Shown: positions 39,364 to 50,074 of the stretch, piece by piece
How the letters are laid out: every line of letters starts with the position of its first letter
Position numbering within the stretch: the first letter of the stretch is position 1
NCBI RefSeq assembly: GCF_000444135.1
Contig: NZ_ATDK01000229.1
Location: forward strand, 28,824 to 92,823
Direction: 5' to 3'
Source of the DNA: Pseudomonas avellanae BPIC 631
Lineage (GTDB): Bacteria; Pseudomonadota; Gammaproteobacteria; Pseudomonadales; Pseudomonadaceae
DNA: 64,000 nt
The notes under the pieces: generated by a model
What the model saw: only the letters and a program-made list of their open reading frames with translations
Databases searched by the model: none
Told to the model about the DNA's origin: nothing
Translations under genes and position numbers: made by a program

Positions 39364-39830
39364 TGCAAAACCGTGCCATCGAAACCGGAGTCGGCCTGTT
39401 CCTGCTGGCCGGGATACTGGCTCTGCTCCTGCTGGCCCTGCGAGTCAGTGGTCTGAGCACAAGCGCGAGCACCGACACCTATAAACTTTATGCCTACTTC
39501 GACAATATTGCCGGTTTGACTGTCAGAGCCAAGGTCAGCATGGCGGGTGTCACCGTCGGCAAGGTGACTGCGATCGATCTGGACCGCGACACCTTCACCG
39601 GCCGTGTCACCCTGGAAATCCAGAAGAAGGTCGACAACCTGCCTTCCGACTCCACCGCGTCGATCCTGACCGCTGGCCTGCTGGGCGAAAAATACATCGG
39701 TCTGAGCGTCGGTGGCGATGACAAGCTGCTCAAGGATGGCGGGACCATTCATGACACGCAGTCGTCGCTGGTGCTGGAAGACCTGATCGGGAAATTCCTG
39801 CTCAATACCGTCAGCAAAGACGCCAAGTAA
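39363..39830 (+). CDS. mlaD: Mla outer-membrane lipid asymmetry protein MlaD
   Basis: 155 residues with an N-terminal TM (GVGLFLLAGILALLLLALRV) and an MCE domain (YKLYAYFDNIAGLTVRAKVSMAGVTVGKV). MlaD is the inner-membrane anchored lipid-binding hexamer that receives lipid from MlaC. The ATG at 39363 overlaps the mlaE stop. The usual central helix after MCE, near AGLLGEKYIGLS, is present. Confidence 0.95.
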   Translation: MQNRAIETGVGLFLLAGILALLLLALRVSGLSTSASTDTYKLYAYFDNIAGLTVRAKVSMAGVTVGKVTAIDLDRDTFTGRVTLEIQKKVDNLPSDSTASILTAGLLGEKYIGLSVGGDDKLLKDGGTIHDTQSSLVLEDLIGKFLLNTVSKDAK

Positions 39831-39859
39831 GCCAAGTCAAGCCTAGTAAGGAGCTTTAA

Positions 39860-40510
39860 ATGATCTCTATCCTGCGCCGTGGTCTGCTGATACTGCTAGC
39901 CACCCTGCCGATGCTGGCCAACGCTGCGGCGACCCCTTCGGCTCATGATCTGGTGGAACGCACCACCAAGGAATTGCTGAGCGATCTGGCGACCAACCGT
40001 GAGCAATACAAGTCCAATCCAAGCGCGTTCTACGATGCACTGAACCGCATTGTCGGCCCGGTTGTTGATGCGGACGGCATTTCCAAAAGCATCATGACCG
40101 TCAAGTACTCGCGCAAGGCAACGCCTGAGCAGGTGAAGCGTTTTGAGGAAAACTTCAAGCGCAGCCTTATGCAGTTCTACGGCAACGCTTTGCTCGAGTT
40201 CAACAACCAGGGCATCACCGTCGCGCCTGCCAAGGACGAAGGCGATGACCGGACCAGCGTCGACATGCAGGTCAAGGGCTCCAATGGTGCTGTCTATCCG
40301 GTTTCCTACACGCTGGTAAAGCTGAACGGCGAGTGGAAGGTGCGTAACGTTGTCATCAACGGCATCAACATCGGCAAGCTGTTCCGTGACCAGTTCGCCG
40401 ACGCAATGCAGCGTAACGGCAACAACCTCGACACCACGATCAACAACTGGGCTGGCGAGGTCGCCAAGACCAAGTCCACCGTCGAAGCTGCGCAGAAGCC
40501 TGCGCAATGA
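39860..40510 (+). CDS. mlaC: Mla periplasmic phospholipid-binding protein MlaC
   Basis: 216 residues with signal peptide MISILRRGLLILLATLPMLANA and a Tol_Tol_Ttg2 domain (IVGPVVDADGISKSIMTVKYSRKATPEQVKRFEENFKRSLMQFYGNAL). It shuttles phospholipid across the periplasm between the MlaA-porin complex and MlaFEDB. AAGGAG precedes the ATG. The stop overlaps the mlaB start (ATGA). Confidence 0.94.
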   Translation: MISILRRGLLILLATLPMLANAAATPSAHDLVERTTKELLSDLATNREQYKSNPSAFYDALNRIVGPVVDADGISKSIMTVKYSRKATPEQVKRFEENFKRSLMQFYGNALLEFNNQGITVAPAKDEGDDRTSVDMQVKGSNGAVYPVSYTLVKLNGEWKVRNVVINGINIGKLFRDQFADAMQRNGNNLDTTINNWAGEVAKTKSTVEAAQKPAQ

Positions 40511-40812
40511 GTGAATCTGCCGTCCGTCTTGTCGGGCCAGGTGAGCTCAAGCTGACCGGCGTGCTGGATTACCGCACCGGGCCGCACCTGCGCAAGCAGG
40601 GTGCAGCGCTGATCAAGTCCGGCGATCTGTCCGAGCTGACGCTTGATTGTTCCGGTGTCGAGAAATCCAGCAGCGTGGGCCTGGCATTGCTGCTGGCGTT
40701 CATGCGTGATGCTCGCGATGCAGGCAAGTCGATCACCGTTCAGGCGCTGCCCGAAGACATGCGTCAGATAGCCCGTGTTTCAGGTGTGACCGAGCTGTTG
40801 GGCATTCATTAA
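40507..40812 (+). CDS. mlaB: Mla STAS-domain protein MlaB
   Basis: 101 residues of the STAS fold. The conserved Ser region is LDCSGVEKSSSVGLALLLAFM (about 43-63), followed by QALPEDMRQIARVSGV. MlaB binds MlaF and supports complex assembly and ATPase activity. It closes mlaFEDCB. Confidence 0.92.
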   Translation: MSESAVRLVGPGELKLTGVLDYRTGPHLRKQGAALIKSGDLSELTLDCSGVEKSSSVGLALLLAFMRDARDAGKSITVQALPEDMRQIARVSGVTELLGIH

Positions 40813-40828
40813 AAGGCATCACCGAGCA

Positions 40829-40880
40829 AGCCCTTTATCCGGGACCCGCTCGTCGGGCTTCGCATAACATGGGCTTTTTT
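40829..40880 (+). terminator. Candidate terminator after mlaB
   Basis: AAGCCC (40829-40834) can pair with GGGCTT at 40871-40876, which runs into six Ts; an inner ACCCG / CGGGC hairpin lies between. The long loop makes termination efficiency uncertain. Confidence 0.45.
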
Positions 40881-40926
40881 GTATGATGGCCGACCCGCGC
40901 GCGTTCAGCGCCGATCGAGGTTAAGC

Positions 40927-42454
<1,528 letters not shown>

Positions 42455-42551
42455 TAGCGAGTGGTCCTGGTGCTGCTGGCATCGGGACCGCCTGTTCTGT
42501 CGCGGGTGTGATTTCTGATTCGTTTCACTTCAGGCTGAATCGGCCTGAGGG

Positions 42552-42579
42552 TTGTCACGCGCCGCTTGCGTCGTGACAA
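42552..42579. promoter_or_regulatory. Perfect inverted repeat upstream of hisG
   Basis: TTGTCACG and CGTGACAA flank 12 bases, ending 29 bases before the hisG ATG. It can act as an operator or as an mRNA hairpin just above the ribosome-binding site (AAGGA at 42593-42597). No regulator is recognised. Confidence 0.5.
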
Positions 42580-42608
42580 AAGTTTCCTGATAAGGACTTA
42601 CGTTTCCC

Positions 42609-43244
42609 ATGTTGACCATCGCACTGTCCAAGGGCCGCATTCTTGATGACACCCTGCCGCTTCTTGCCGAAGCGGGCATCGTGCCGACCGAGAATCCGGA
42701 CAAGAGCCGCAAGCTCATCATTCCTACGACCCAGGCCGATGTGCGCCTGCTGATCGTGCGCGCCACCGATGTGCCGACGTACGTCGAGCATGGCGCAGCC
42801 GATCTCGGCGTTGCGGGCAAGGATGTGTTGATGGAATACACCGGTCAGGGCCTGTATGAGCCTCTCGATCTGCAGATTGCCAAGTGCAGGCTGATGACCG
42901 CCGGTGCTATCGGTGCTGTCGAGCCCAAGGGCCGTCTGCGTGTGGCCACCAAGTTCGTCAATGTTGCCAAGCGTTATTACGCCGAGCAGGGTCGTCAGGT
43001 CGATATCATCAAGCTGTACGGCTCCATGGAGCTGGCACCGCTGATTGGTCTGGCAGACAAGATCATCGACGTGGTCGATACCGGCAACACCTTGCGCGCC
43101 AACGGTCTGGAGCCACAGGAATTGATTGCAACCATCAGCTCACGGCTGGTGGTCAACAAGGCCTCCATGAAGATGCAGCACGCCCGCATCCAGGCCCTTA
43201 TCGACACCCTGCGCAAGGCAGTGGAGTCGCGACACCGCAACTGA
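42609..43244 (+). CDS. hisG: ATP phosphoribosyltransferase, short form
   Basis: 211 residues, the short HisG that needs the HisZ regulatory subunit; the C-terminal regulatory domain of long HisG is absent. [19 protein letters not shown] opens it and [16 protein letters not shown] and [15 protein letters not shown] mark the PRPP/ATP sites. It catalyses the first step of histidine synthesis. No hisZ is in the window, as in other pseudomonads where it lies elsewhere. Confidence 0.95.
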   Translation: MLTIALSKGRILDDTLPLLAEAGIVPTENPDKSRKLIIPTTQADVRLLIVRATDVPTYVEHGAADLGVAGKDVLMEYTGQGLYEPLDLQIAKCRLMTAGAIGAVEPKGRLRVATKFVNVAKRYYAEQGRQVDIIKLYGSMELAPLIGLADKIIDVVDTGNTLRANGLEPQELIATISSRLVVNKASMKMQHARIQALIDTLRKAVESRHRN

Positions 43245-43272
43245 TCCCCCCACGCAACGATGAGTTGCGTCC

Positions 43273-43320
43273 AGCTATCCGTGTCATAGCCAAATTTCTC
43301 AGGTGCCTGCGCGGATAGCT
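43273..43320. promoter_or_regulatory. Inverted repeat in the hisG-hisD gap
   Basis: AGCTATCCG (43273-43281) and CGGATAGCT (43312-43320) are exact complements 30 bases apart. A small GCAAC-GATGA-GTTGC hairpin lies just upstream near 43254-43268. The 124-base gap has no gene. Its role as processing site, attenuator or operator cannot be told from sequence. Confidence 0.4.
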
Positions 43321-43368
43321 TGGTAGCTTTAGGCTCCTGAGCATCCGCCAATTATTGAGGCCCCCGCT

Positions 43369-44715
43369 ATGACCACGCCCACTGCAATTCGCCGACTTGA
43401 CGCTGCTGACCCGGAATTCGCGCGCCATCTGGATCATCTGCTGAGCTGGGAAAGTGTGTCTGACGACTCGGTCAACCAGCGCGTGCTCGACATCATCAAG
43501 GCCGTGCGTGAGCGTGGCGACGCAGCGCTCGTTGAATTTACTCAGAAATTCGACGGCCTGCAGGTCGCTTCGATGGCTGAGCTGATCCTGCCCCGCGAAC
43601 GTCTGGAGCTTGCGTTGACGCGCATTACGCCGGTTCAGCGTGAGGCACTGGAAAAAGCCGCCGAGCGTGTGCGCAGCTACCACGAGAAGCAGAAGCAGGA
43701 CTCCTGGAGCTACACCGAGGCCGACGGCACGGTGCTGGGCCAGAAAGTCACGCCGCTGGATCGAGCCGGTTTGTACGTGCCCGGCGGCAAGGCGTCTTAC
43801 CCCTCGTCGGTGTTGATGAATGCCATACCAGCGAAAGTGGCGGGTGTGACCGAAGTGGTCATGGTCGTGCCAACGCCGCGTGGCGAAATCAATGAGCTGG
43901 TGTTGGCGGCAGCCTGTATCGCCGGCGTTGACCGCGTGTTCACCATTGGTGGCGCGCAAGCCGTGGCGGCCCTGGCCTACGGCACTGAGAGCGTACCGAA
44001 GGTCGATAAGGTCGTCGGCCCTGGCAACATCTATGTCGCCACGGCCAAGCGCCATGTGTTCGGGCAGGTCGGCATCGACATGATTGCCGGCCCTTCCGAG
44101 ATTCTGGTGGTGTGCGACGGCCAGACCGATCCTGACTGGATTGCCATGGACCTGTTCTCCCAGGCCGAGCACGACGAAGATGCTCAAGCCATTCTGGTCA
44201 GCCCGGACGGCGAATTCCTCGACAAGGTTGCCGCGAGCATCACGCGTTTGCTGCCGACCATGGCGCGAGCGGCTATTGTTGAAACATCGATCAATGGCCG
44301 TGGTGCGCTGATCAAGGTGGCGGACATGGCGCAAGCCATCGAAGTGGCCAACCGCATTGCGCCCGAGCACCTTGAATTGTCCGTTGCCGATCCTGAGGCC
44401 TGGCTGCCGCACATTCGTCACGCCGGCGCGATCTTCATGGGCCGTCACACTAGCGAGGCACTGGGCGACTACTGTGCGGGTCCCAACCACGTACTGCCGA
44501 CCTCCGGTACGGCGCGTTTTTCCTCGCCATTGGGCGTTTACGACTTCCAGAAGCGTTCGTCGATCATCTATTGCTCGCCAGAGGGCGCATCCGAACTGGG
44601 CAAGACCGCGTCGGTACTGGCCCGTGGCGAATCCTTGAGCGGCCACGCCCGCAGCGCCGAATACCGCATCACTGATCTTGACTGGAAAGCTGGCAACCTT
44701 GAGGACGGCAAATAA
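43369..44715 (+). CDS. hisD: Histidinol dehydrogenase
   Basis: 448 residues. [27 protein letters not shown] and [21 protein letters not shown] are family signatures. The zinc/catalytic region is [18 protein letters not shown] with Glu/His (about 265), and [11 protein letters not shown] supplies the catalytic Glu-His pair (about 335). It oxidises L-histidinol to histidine in two NAD steps. Its TAA overlaps the hisC ATG by one base. Confidence 0.97.
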   Translation: MTTPTAIRRLDAADPEFARHLDHLLSWESVSDDSVNQRVLDIIKAVRERGDAALVEFTQKFDGLQVASMAELILPRERLELALTRITPVQREALEKAAERVRSYHEKQKQDSWSYTEADGTVLGQKVTPLDRAGLYVPGGKASYPSSVLMNAIPAKVAGVTEVVMVVPTPRGEINELVLAAACIAGVDRVFTIGGAQAVAALAYGTESVPKVDKVVGPGNIYVATAKRHVFGQVGIDMIAGPSEILVVCDGQTDPDWIAMDLFSQAEHDEDAQAILVSPDGEFLDKVAASITRLLPTMARAAIVETSINGRGALIKVADMAQAIEVANRIAPEHLELSVADPEAWLPHIRHAGAIFMGRHTSEALGDYCAGPNHVLPTSGTARFSSPLGVYDFQKRSSIIYCSPEGASELGKTASVLARGESLSGHARSAEYRITDLDWKAGNLEDGK

Positions 44716-45767
44716 TGAGCAAATTCTGGAGCCCCTTTGTCAGTGGTCTGGTGCCTTATGTGCCGGGCGAGCAGCCGAAGCTGACCAAACTGGTCAAGCT
44801 CAACACCAACGAAAACCCCTACGGCCCGTCGCCCAAGGCTGTCGAAGCCATGCGCGCCGCGCTGACCGACGACTTGCGCCTGTATCCCGACCCCAATAGC
44901 GACCTGCTCAAGCACGCCGTTGCCAGTTATTACAACGTGCAGCCCAGCCAGGTGTTTCTCGGTAATGGCTCCGATGAAGTACTGGCGCACATCTTCCACG
45001 CGTTGTTCCAGCACGACGCGCCGCTGTTGTTTCCGGACATCAGCTACAGCTTTTATCCGGTCTATTGCGGCCTGTATGGCATCGACTATGAAATGGTCGC
45101 GCTGGACGAGCAGTTCCAGATTCGCGCCGAAGACTACGCCAGGCCGAATGCCGGGATCATCTTCCCCAACCCGAATGCACCGACTGGTTGCCTGCTGGGG
45201 CTGGACGCGGTCGAGCAGATCATCAAGGCCAGCCCGGACTCGGTGGTGGTGGTCGATGAAGCGTATATCGACTTTGGTGGCGAAACCGCGATCACCCTGG
45301 TGGATCGCTACCCCAACCTGCTGGTTACGCAGACCTTGTCCAAATCGCGCTCGCTGGCCGGCCTGCGCGTCGGTCTGGCGGTCGGTCATCCTGACCTGAT
45401 CGAGGCGCTGGAACGGGTCAAGAACAGCTTCAACTCCTACCCGCTGGACCGCATGGCCAACGTGGGCGGTGCTGCAGCGTTTGAAGACCGCGAGCACTTC
45501 GAGTTGACGCGCAACAAAGTCATTGAAAGCCGCGAGGCGCTGGTCGAGCAATTGCGGGGCAAAGGCTTTGACGTGCTGCCCTCGGCCGCCAACTTCATCT
45601 TCGCCCGCCACCCGCAACACGACGCCGCCGCCCTGGCCGCGAAACTGCGCGAACAGGGCGTCATCGTCCGTCACTTCAAACAGCAACGCATCGCCCAGTT
45701 CCTGCGCATCAGCATCGGCACGCCGGAGCAGCATCAGGCGTTGCTGGAAGGGTTGAGCGATATCTGA
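44715..45767 (+). CDS. hisC: Histidinol-phosphate aminotransferase
   Basis: 350 residues, fold type I PLP enzyme. [19 protein letters not shown] opens the domain, [13 protein letters not shown] binds PLP phosphate, [10 protein letters not shown] carries the PLP Asp, and the Schiff-base Lys is in [14 protein letters not shown] (about residue 212). It converts imidazole acetol phosphate to histidinol phosphate. It is directly coupled to hisD. Confidence 0.96.
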   Translation: MSKFWSPFVSGLVPYVPGEQPKLTKLVKLNTNENPYGPSPKAVEAMRAALTDDLRLYPDPNSDLLKHAVASYYNVQPSQVFLGNGSDEVLAHIFHALFQHDAPLLFPDISYSFYPVYCGLYGIDYEMVALDEQFQIRAEDYARPNAGIIFPNPNAPTGCLLGLDAVEQIIKASPDSVVVVDEAYIDFGGETAITLVDRYPNLLVTQTLSKSRSLAGLRVGLAVGHPDLIEALERVKNSFNSYPLDRMANVGGAAAFEDREHFELTRNKVIESREALVEQLRGKGFDVLPSAANFIFARHPQHDAAALAAKLREQGVIVRHFKQQRIAQFLRISIGTPEQHQALLEGLSDI

Positions 45768-45789
45768 GCGGAGCGGGTGCGCGGATCAC

Positions 45790-46345
45790 CTACCGTCCCA
45801 CGCTCCGCGCTCGGCTAACTGACTATCGTGCCAATGCTCTGCGTTGGCATGCCGTTCTGGACGCTTTGCGTCAAGTAGGTGCTGCTGCACCCTGTCATGC
45901 CTTGCCCGTAGTCACTGCATATAGAAGAAAGCGCTTTTTCCGCAATGCCACTGACGACGCAGAGTGCGACGTACGTGACGGCTGAGCTCTGTCGCTGATC
46001 CGGGGGATGCGAGGCAGGACGCCGAGCAAGCCGCACCGGGCCAAGGATGGCCCGTTGCGGCGGCCCCCGGATCAGTGACAGGGCGAAGGAACCCGACGAA
46101 GTCGGGCCGGAAACGGAGCTGGGACTTTGCTCACTTTGGTCCCTCAAAGTGAGTCGCCGAGGGGCGAAAAGGTGACCTGAGCCTGGAGCATATCCGACTG
46201 ACATCGCAAAACCGCTTTGCGACGCGGAGCGCCACGAACACAAAGAGGACGCAGAGCGTCCAGAACGGCATGCCGACGCGGAGCATCGGCACGATAGTCA
46301 CGCTGGAGCGTGAGGAACGATAATCTCCACTCTCGTGCCAATGCG
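45790..46345. repeat. Composite intergenic repeat cassette with 52-bp inverted ends
   Basis: The 669-base gap between hisC and the DCC gene shows no convincing gene. 45821-45872 and 46248-46299 are inverted copies, 48 of 52 bases matching. The similarity continues imperfectly outward (CCACGCTCCGCG versus CTCACGCTCCAGCG). Inside lie a long GATCCGGGGG / CCCCCGGATC dyad (near 45999 and 46064) and a TCACTTTG / CAAAGTGA hairpin (46128-46152). Repeats of this style recur in Pseudomonas intergenic DNA and are often mis-annotated as small proteins. Confidence 0.75.
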
Positions 46346-46436
46346 TTGGCGCACGACCCGTGGCGCTCGGCGTCACATGCTAACCTGCAGCGGCCCGGGC
46401 AATCCGGGGCAAGCCCGCCAAAAAAGGAGTGAGGTC

Positions 46437-46913
46437 ATGCAATCGAACACCACTCAGCCCAACCCCGCGCCGTTCCTGAAAACGGGTGAAACAGTCGTGC
46501 TGTTCGATGGCGTCTGCAAGTTATGCAACGGCTGGGCAAAATTCATTATTCGCCATGACCACAGGCAGCGGATACGCCTGGCGACCGTGCAATCGCCGGA
46601 AGGCCAGGCGCTGCTGGAATGGGCGGGCCTTCCACTGGATCGTTTTGACACAATGGCGGCCGTCACGGGGGACCGGCTCTATGTTCGCTCCGAGGCCTTC
46701 TTTGTCGCCCTGTCGGGTTTTCCGGCGCCCTGGCGCTGGCTGAGGGTGTTGCGCTTCTTCCCGGCGTTTATACGCGACTGGCTGTACGACAGAATCGCCT
46801 TGAATCGATACCGGCTATTTGGCCGTTATGATTCCTGCCTGCTGCCAACCCCCGATCACGAGCGGCGCTTTCTGAAAGCCAACCCGTCATCAGGCTTTAG
46901 CCGTTCGCCCTGA
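46437..46913 (+). CDS. DCC-family thiol-disulfide oxidoreductase-like protein (DUF393)
   Basis: 158 residues. VVLFDGVCKLCNGWAKFIIRHD carries the D-x-x-C-x-x-C motif that names the family, and FFPAFIRDWLYDRIALNRYRLFGRYDSCLLP is the conserved C-terminal part. A redox function is inferred from the CxxC; substrates are unknown. AAGGAGTGAGGTC before the ATG at 46437 sets the start. It is tail-to-tail with algW, with adjoining stops and no gap. Confidence 0.85.
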   Translation: MQSNTTQPNPAPFLKTGETVVLFDGVCKLCNGWAKFIIRHDHRQRIRLATVQSPEGQALLEWAGLPLDRFDTMAAVTGDRLYVRSEAFFVALSGFPAPWRWLRVLRFFPAFIRDWLYDRIALNRYRLFGRYDSCLLPTPDHERRFLKANPSSGFSRSP

Positions 46914-48074
46914 TTACTCGGGCGCTGCGGCAGGTGTCGGTGCAGGCGGTGGGCGCAGGCCTACTTCTGCGCTGAGGCGCATTTCCTTGCCGTTACGCAT
47001 CACGTCGATTGCAATCTTGTCCTTGGGCTTGGTGCGCGCCACCTGGTTCATCGAGCGACGGCCGTCCCCCGCAGGTTCACCATTGATGGCAAGAATCACG
47101 TCACCCAGCCGCAGTCCGGCTTTCTGCGCTGGCCCATCGCGAAAAATACCTGCGACAACGATGCCCGGACGATCCTTGAGCCCGAAGGACTCTGCCAGCT
47201 CCGGGGTCAACGGTTGCACTTCGATGCCCAGCCAGCCGCGAATGACCTGACCGTGTTCGATGATCGACTTCATGACATCCATCGCCAGCTTGGTAGGGAT
47301 GGCGAAGCCAATACCTTGAGAGCCGCCGGACTTGGAAAAGATCGCGGTATTGATGCCGATCAGATTGCCAGCGGCATCCACCAGCGCCCCGCCCGAGTTG
47401 CCGGGGTTGATGGCTGCGTCGGTCTGAATGAAGTCTTCATACGTGTTCAGGCCCAACTGGTTACGCCCGGTGGCGCTGATGATGCCCATCGTCACGGTCT
47501 GGCCGACCCCAAACGGGTTGCCGATGGCCAGTGCGACGTCGCCGATGCGAATACCGTCGGAGCGCGCGATGGTAATGGCTGGCAGGTTTTTCAGATCGAT
47601 TTTCAAGACCGCAAGGTCGGTTTCCGGGTCGTTGCCGATGACTCTGGCGATGGTTTCGCGGCCGTCCTTGAGCGCCACCACGATCTGGTCTGCGCCCGTG
47701 GTGACGTGGTTATTGGTCAGGATGTAGCCTTCCGGGCTCATCATCACGCCAGAACCAAGGCTGGACTCCATGCGCTTCTGTTTAGGCGTGTTGTCGCCAA
47801 AGAAGCGCCGGAACTGCGGGTCTTCAAAAAGCGGGTTGGTGCCCTTGTTCACCATCTTGGTGGTATAGAGGTTGACCACCGCTGGCGCTGCGGCAATGAC
47901 CGCATCGGCATAGGAAGAGGGGCCCTGCATGACATTGGTCGTTTGTGGGGCCTGTTGCAGATTGACATCCATGCTCGGCAGGCCAACCCACTGCGGATAA
48001 CGCTGGATGATCAGCAGGGCGATAAGCACGCCAGCCAGCAATGGCCAGCCGAAAAAACGCAGTGCCTTGAACAT
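46914..48074 (-). CDS. algW: Serine protease AlgW (DegS-type, trypsin-like with PDZ)
   Basis: 386 residues with an N-terminal TM anchor (FFGWPLLAGVLIALLIIQRY). The trypsin-like domain has His in LTNNHVTTGADQ, Asp in PETDLAVLKID and Ser in NPGNSGGALVDAAGN; one PDZ domain follows (WLGIEVQPLTPELAESFGL). AlgW senses misfolded envelope proteins and starts cleavage of the anti-sigma factor MucA, releasing AlgU and turning on alginate genes. Position after hisC matches P. aeruginosa apart from the DCC gene and repeat cassette between them. Confidence 0.94.
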   Translation of the reverse strand: MFKALRFFGWPLLAGVLIALLIIQRYPQWVGLPSMDVNLQQAPQTTNVMQGPSSYADAVIAAAPAVVNLYTTKMVNKGTNPLFEDPQFRRFFGDNTPKQKRMESSLGSGVMMSPEGYILTNNHVTTGADQIVVALKDGRETIARVIGNDPETDLAVLKIDLKNLPAITIARSDGIRIGDVALAIGNPFGVGQTVTMGIISATGRNQLGLNTYEDFIQTDAAINPGNSGGALVDAAGNLIGINTAIFSKSGGSQGIGFAIPTKLAMDVMKSIIEHGQVIRGWLGIEVQPLTPELAESFGLKDRPGIVVAGIFRDGPAQKAGLRLGDVILAINGEPAGDGRRSMNQVARTKPKDKIAIDVMRNGKEMRLSAEVGLRPPPAPTPAAAPE

Positions 48075-48185
48075 TTAACAAGTCCTGATGGTTGCGGGCG
48101 CAGAAAGTTTTGCCACGGGTGCGCCATAATGGCGGGCATTATACGAGTACAACGCAGCTCTGAACTGCATATTTAGGAGTCTTTT

Positions 48186-48944
48186 ATGGCTGTTGCTCTG
48201 AGCACCCTCGTCGAAGAAGCCGACCGCTATCTGAACAGTGCCCGTATTCAGGATTATTGCCCCAACGGGCTGCAGGTAGAAGGCCGGCCGCAGGTGATGC
48301 GCATCGTCAGCGGCGTGACCGCCAGCCAGGCACTGCTGGACGCCGCCGTGGAGGCCCAGGCTGATCTGATCCTGGTGCACCACGGCTATTTCTGGAAGGG
48401 CGAAAACCCCTGTGTCGTCGGCATGAAGCTGCGTCGCCTGAAAACCCTGCTTAAACACGACATCAGCCTGCTTGCCTATCACCTGCCGCTGGACGTGCAC
48501 CCTGAAGTGGGTAACAACGTGCAACTGGCGCGTCAACTGGACATCACGGTTGAAGGCCCGCTGGACCCCGAAAACGCCCGTGTGGTCGGGTTGATCGGCT
48601 CGTTGTCCGAACCCATGACCGCGCGGGATTTCGCCCGTCGCGTGCAGGACGCGCTGGGGCGTGAGCCATTGCTCATCGAAGGCAGCCAGATGATTCGCCG
48701 GGTCGGCTGGTGCACCGGTGGCGGTCAGGGTTACATCGATCAGGCGGTGCTGGAAGGCGTCGATCTGTTTCTGAGTGGCGAAGCGTCGGAGCAGACCTTT
48801 CACAGCGCGCGCGAGAATGACATCAGCTTCATCGCTGCCGGTCACCACGCCACCGAGAGGTATGGCGTTCAGGCGCTGGGCGATTACCTGGCTCGTCGTT
48901 TCGCGCTGGAGCATATCTTCATAGATTGCCCCAACCCGATTTGA
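48186..48944 (+). CDS. NIF3/YbgI-family dinuclear metal-centre protein
   Basis: 252 residues. Metal-binding motifs of the family are present: DYCPNGLQVEG, DLILVHHGYFWKG, LAYHLPLDVHPEVGNN and FIAAGHHATERYGVQ. Members form a hexameric toroid with two metals per subunit; GTP cyclohydrolase-I-like or hydrolase roles are proposed but unsettled. It is divergent from algW, with a 111-base gap, and next to cysD as in P. aeruginosa. Confidence 0.9.
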   Translation: MAVALSTLVEEADRYLNSARIQDYCPNGLQVEGRPQVMRIVSGVTASQALLDAAVEAQADLILVHHGYFWKGENPCVVGMKLRRLKTLLKHDISLLAYHLPLDVHPEVGNNVQLARQLDITVEGPLDPENARVVGLIGSLSEPMTARDFARRVQDALGREPLLIEGSQMIRRVGWCTGGGQGYIDQAVLEGVDLFLSGEASEQTFHSARENDISFIAAGHHATERYGVQALGDYLARRFALEHIFIDCPNPI

Positions 48945-48969
48945 ATGACCAAACAGTGAGGCATATGCA

Positions 48970-49006
48970 TAGATCGTTTCGATCTAGCGGCATCGCTGAT
49001 TAGCGA
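48970..49006. promoter_or_regulatory. Paired dyads upstream of cysD
   Basis: TAGATCG-TTT-CGATCTA (48970-48986) and TCGCT-GATT-AGCGA (48993-49006) lie about 100-130 bases before cysD. They are placed as operators could be for sulfur control (CysB would be the expected regulator), but no clear CysB consensus or promoter boxes are seen. Confidence 0.35.
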
Positions 49007-49097
49007 TATCACGCATGTTAAAGTGCGCGGCTCGAATACGGCCCGCAGGCCGCCCCGGGTTTTCCCGGTCCATAACGAACGCAATCCGTGAGTAGCC

Positions 49098-50015
49098 ATG
49101 GTTGACAAACTGACGCATCTGAAACAGCTGGAGGCGGAAAGCATCCACATCATCCGCGAGGTCGCCGCCGAGTTCGATAACCCGGTGATGCTGTACTCGA
49201 TCGGCAAGGATTCGGCCGTGATGCTGCACCTGGCGCGCAAGGCTTTCTTCCCCGGCAAGCTGCCATTCCCGGTCATGCACGTCGATACCCGCTGGAAATT
49301 CCAGGAGATGTATCGCTTTCGCGACCAGATGGTCGAGGAAATGGGCCTGGACCTGATCACTCACATCAACCCCGATGGCGTGGCGCAGGGCATCAACCCC
49401 TTCACCCACGGCAGCGCCAAACACACCGACATCATGAAGACCGAGGGCCTGAAACAGGCGCTCGACAAGCATGGTTTCGATGCCGCTTTCGGCGGCGCCC
49501 GACGCGACGAAGAAAAGTCCCGGGCCAAGGAACGCGTGTACTCGTTCCGCGACAGCAAACACCGCTGGGACCCGAAAAATCAGCGTCCCGAGCTGTGGAA
49601 TGTCTATAACGGCAACGTCAACAAGGGCGAGTCGATCCGCGTGTTCCCGCTGTCCAACTGGACCGAGCTGGACATCTGGCAGTACATCTACCTTGAAGGC
49701 ATCCCGATCGTACCGCTGTATTTCGCCGCCGAGCGCGACGTGATCGAGAAGAACGGCACGCTGATCATGATCGACGACGAGCGCATCCTCGAGCACCTCA
49801 CCGACGAAGAAAAGTCGCGCATCGTCAAGAAAAAAGTCCGTTTCCGCACCCTCGGCTGCTACCCGCTGACCGGTGCTGTCGAGTCCGAAGCGACCAGCCT
49901 GACCGACATCATTCAGGAAATGCTGCTGACGCGAACTTCCGAACGCCAGGGCCGGGTCATCGACCACGACGGTGCAGGCTCGATGGAAGAAAAGAAACGT
50001 CAGGGTTATTTCTAA
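49098..50015 (+). CDS. cysD: Sulfate adenylyltransferase subunit 2
   Basis: 305 residues of the ATP-PPase family. The PP-loop is [18 protein letters not shown], followed by [15 protein letters not shown] and [18 protein letters not shown]. The C-terminal [21 protein letters not shown] is characteristic. With CysN it makes adenosine 5'-phosphosulfate from sulfate and ATP. The stop is followed within about five bases by the repeat that opens the inserted four-helix-bundle unit. Confidence 0.96.
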   Translation: MVDKLTHLKQLEAESIHIIREVAAEFDNPVMLYSIGKDSAVMLHLARKAFFPGKLPFPVMHVDTRWKFQEMYRFRDQMVEEMGLDLITHINPDGVAQGINPFTHGSAKHTDIMKTEGLKQALDKHGFDAAFGGARRDEEKSRAKERVYSFRDSKHRWDPKNQRPELWNVYNGNVNKGESIRVFPLSNWTELDIWQYIYLEGIPIVPLYFAAERDVIEKNGTLIMIDDERILEHLTDEEKSRIVKKKVRFRTLGCYPLTGAVESEATSLTDIIQEMLLTRTSERQGRVIDHDGAGSMEEKKRQGYF

Positions 50016-50019
50016 AGAG

Positions 50020-50054
50020 CAGCTTTTAGCTTCAAGCGGCAAGCTGCAAGTGAA
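50020..50054. repeat. Left palindromic repeat of the inserted unit
   Basis: Contains AGCTTCAAGCGGCAAGCT (50028-50045), the exact inverse complement of 50430-50447. The element starts right after cysD and is followed at once by the four-helix-bundle gene. A related sequence occurs at 56469-56502. Confidence 0.85.
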
Positions 50055-50074
50055 TCAAAAAGCAGGTGATCGAA

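Noticed and set aside
45815..46376. Small ORFs of 65-142 codons inside the hisC-DCC repeat cassette
   Set aside because: They coincide with inverted-repeat DNA, lack ribosome-binding sites and have low-complexity products. Such ORFs in Pseudomonas repeats are usually spurious.
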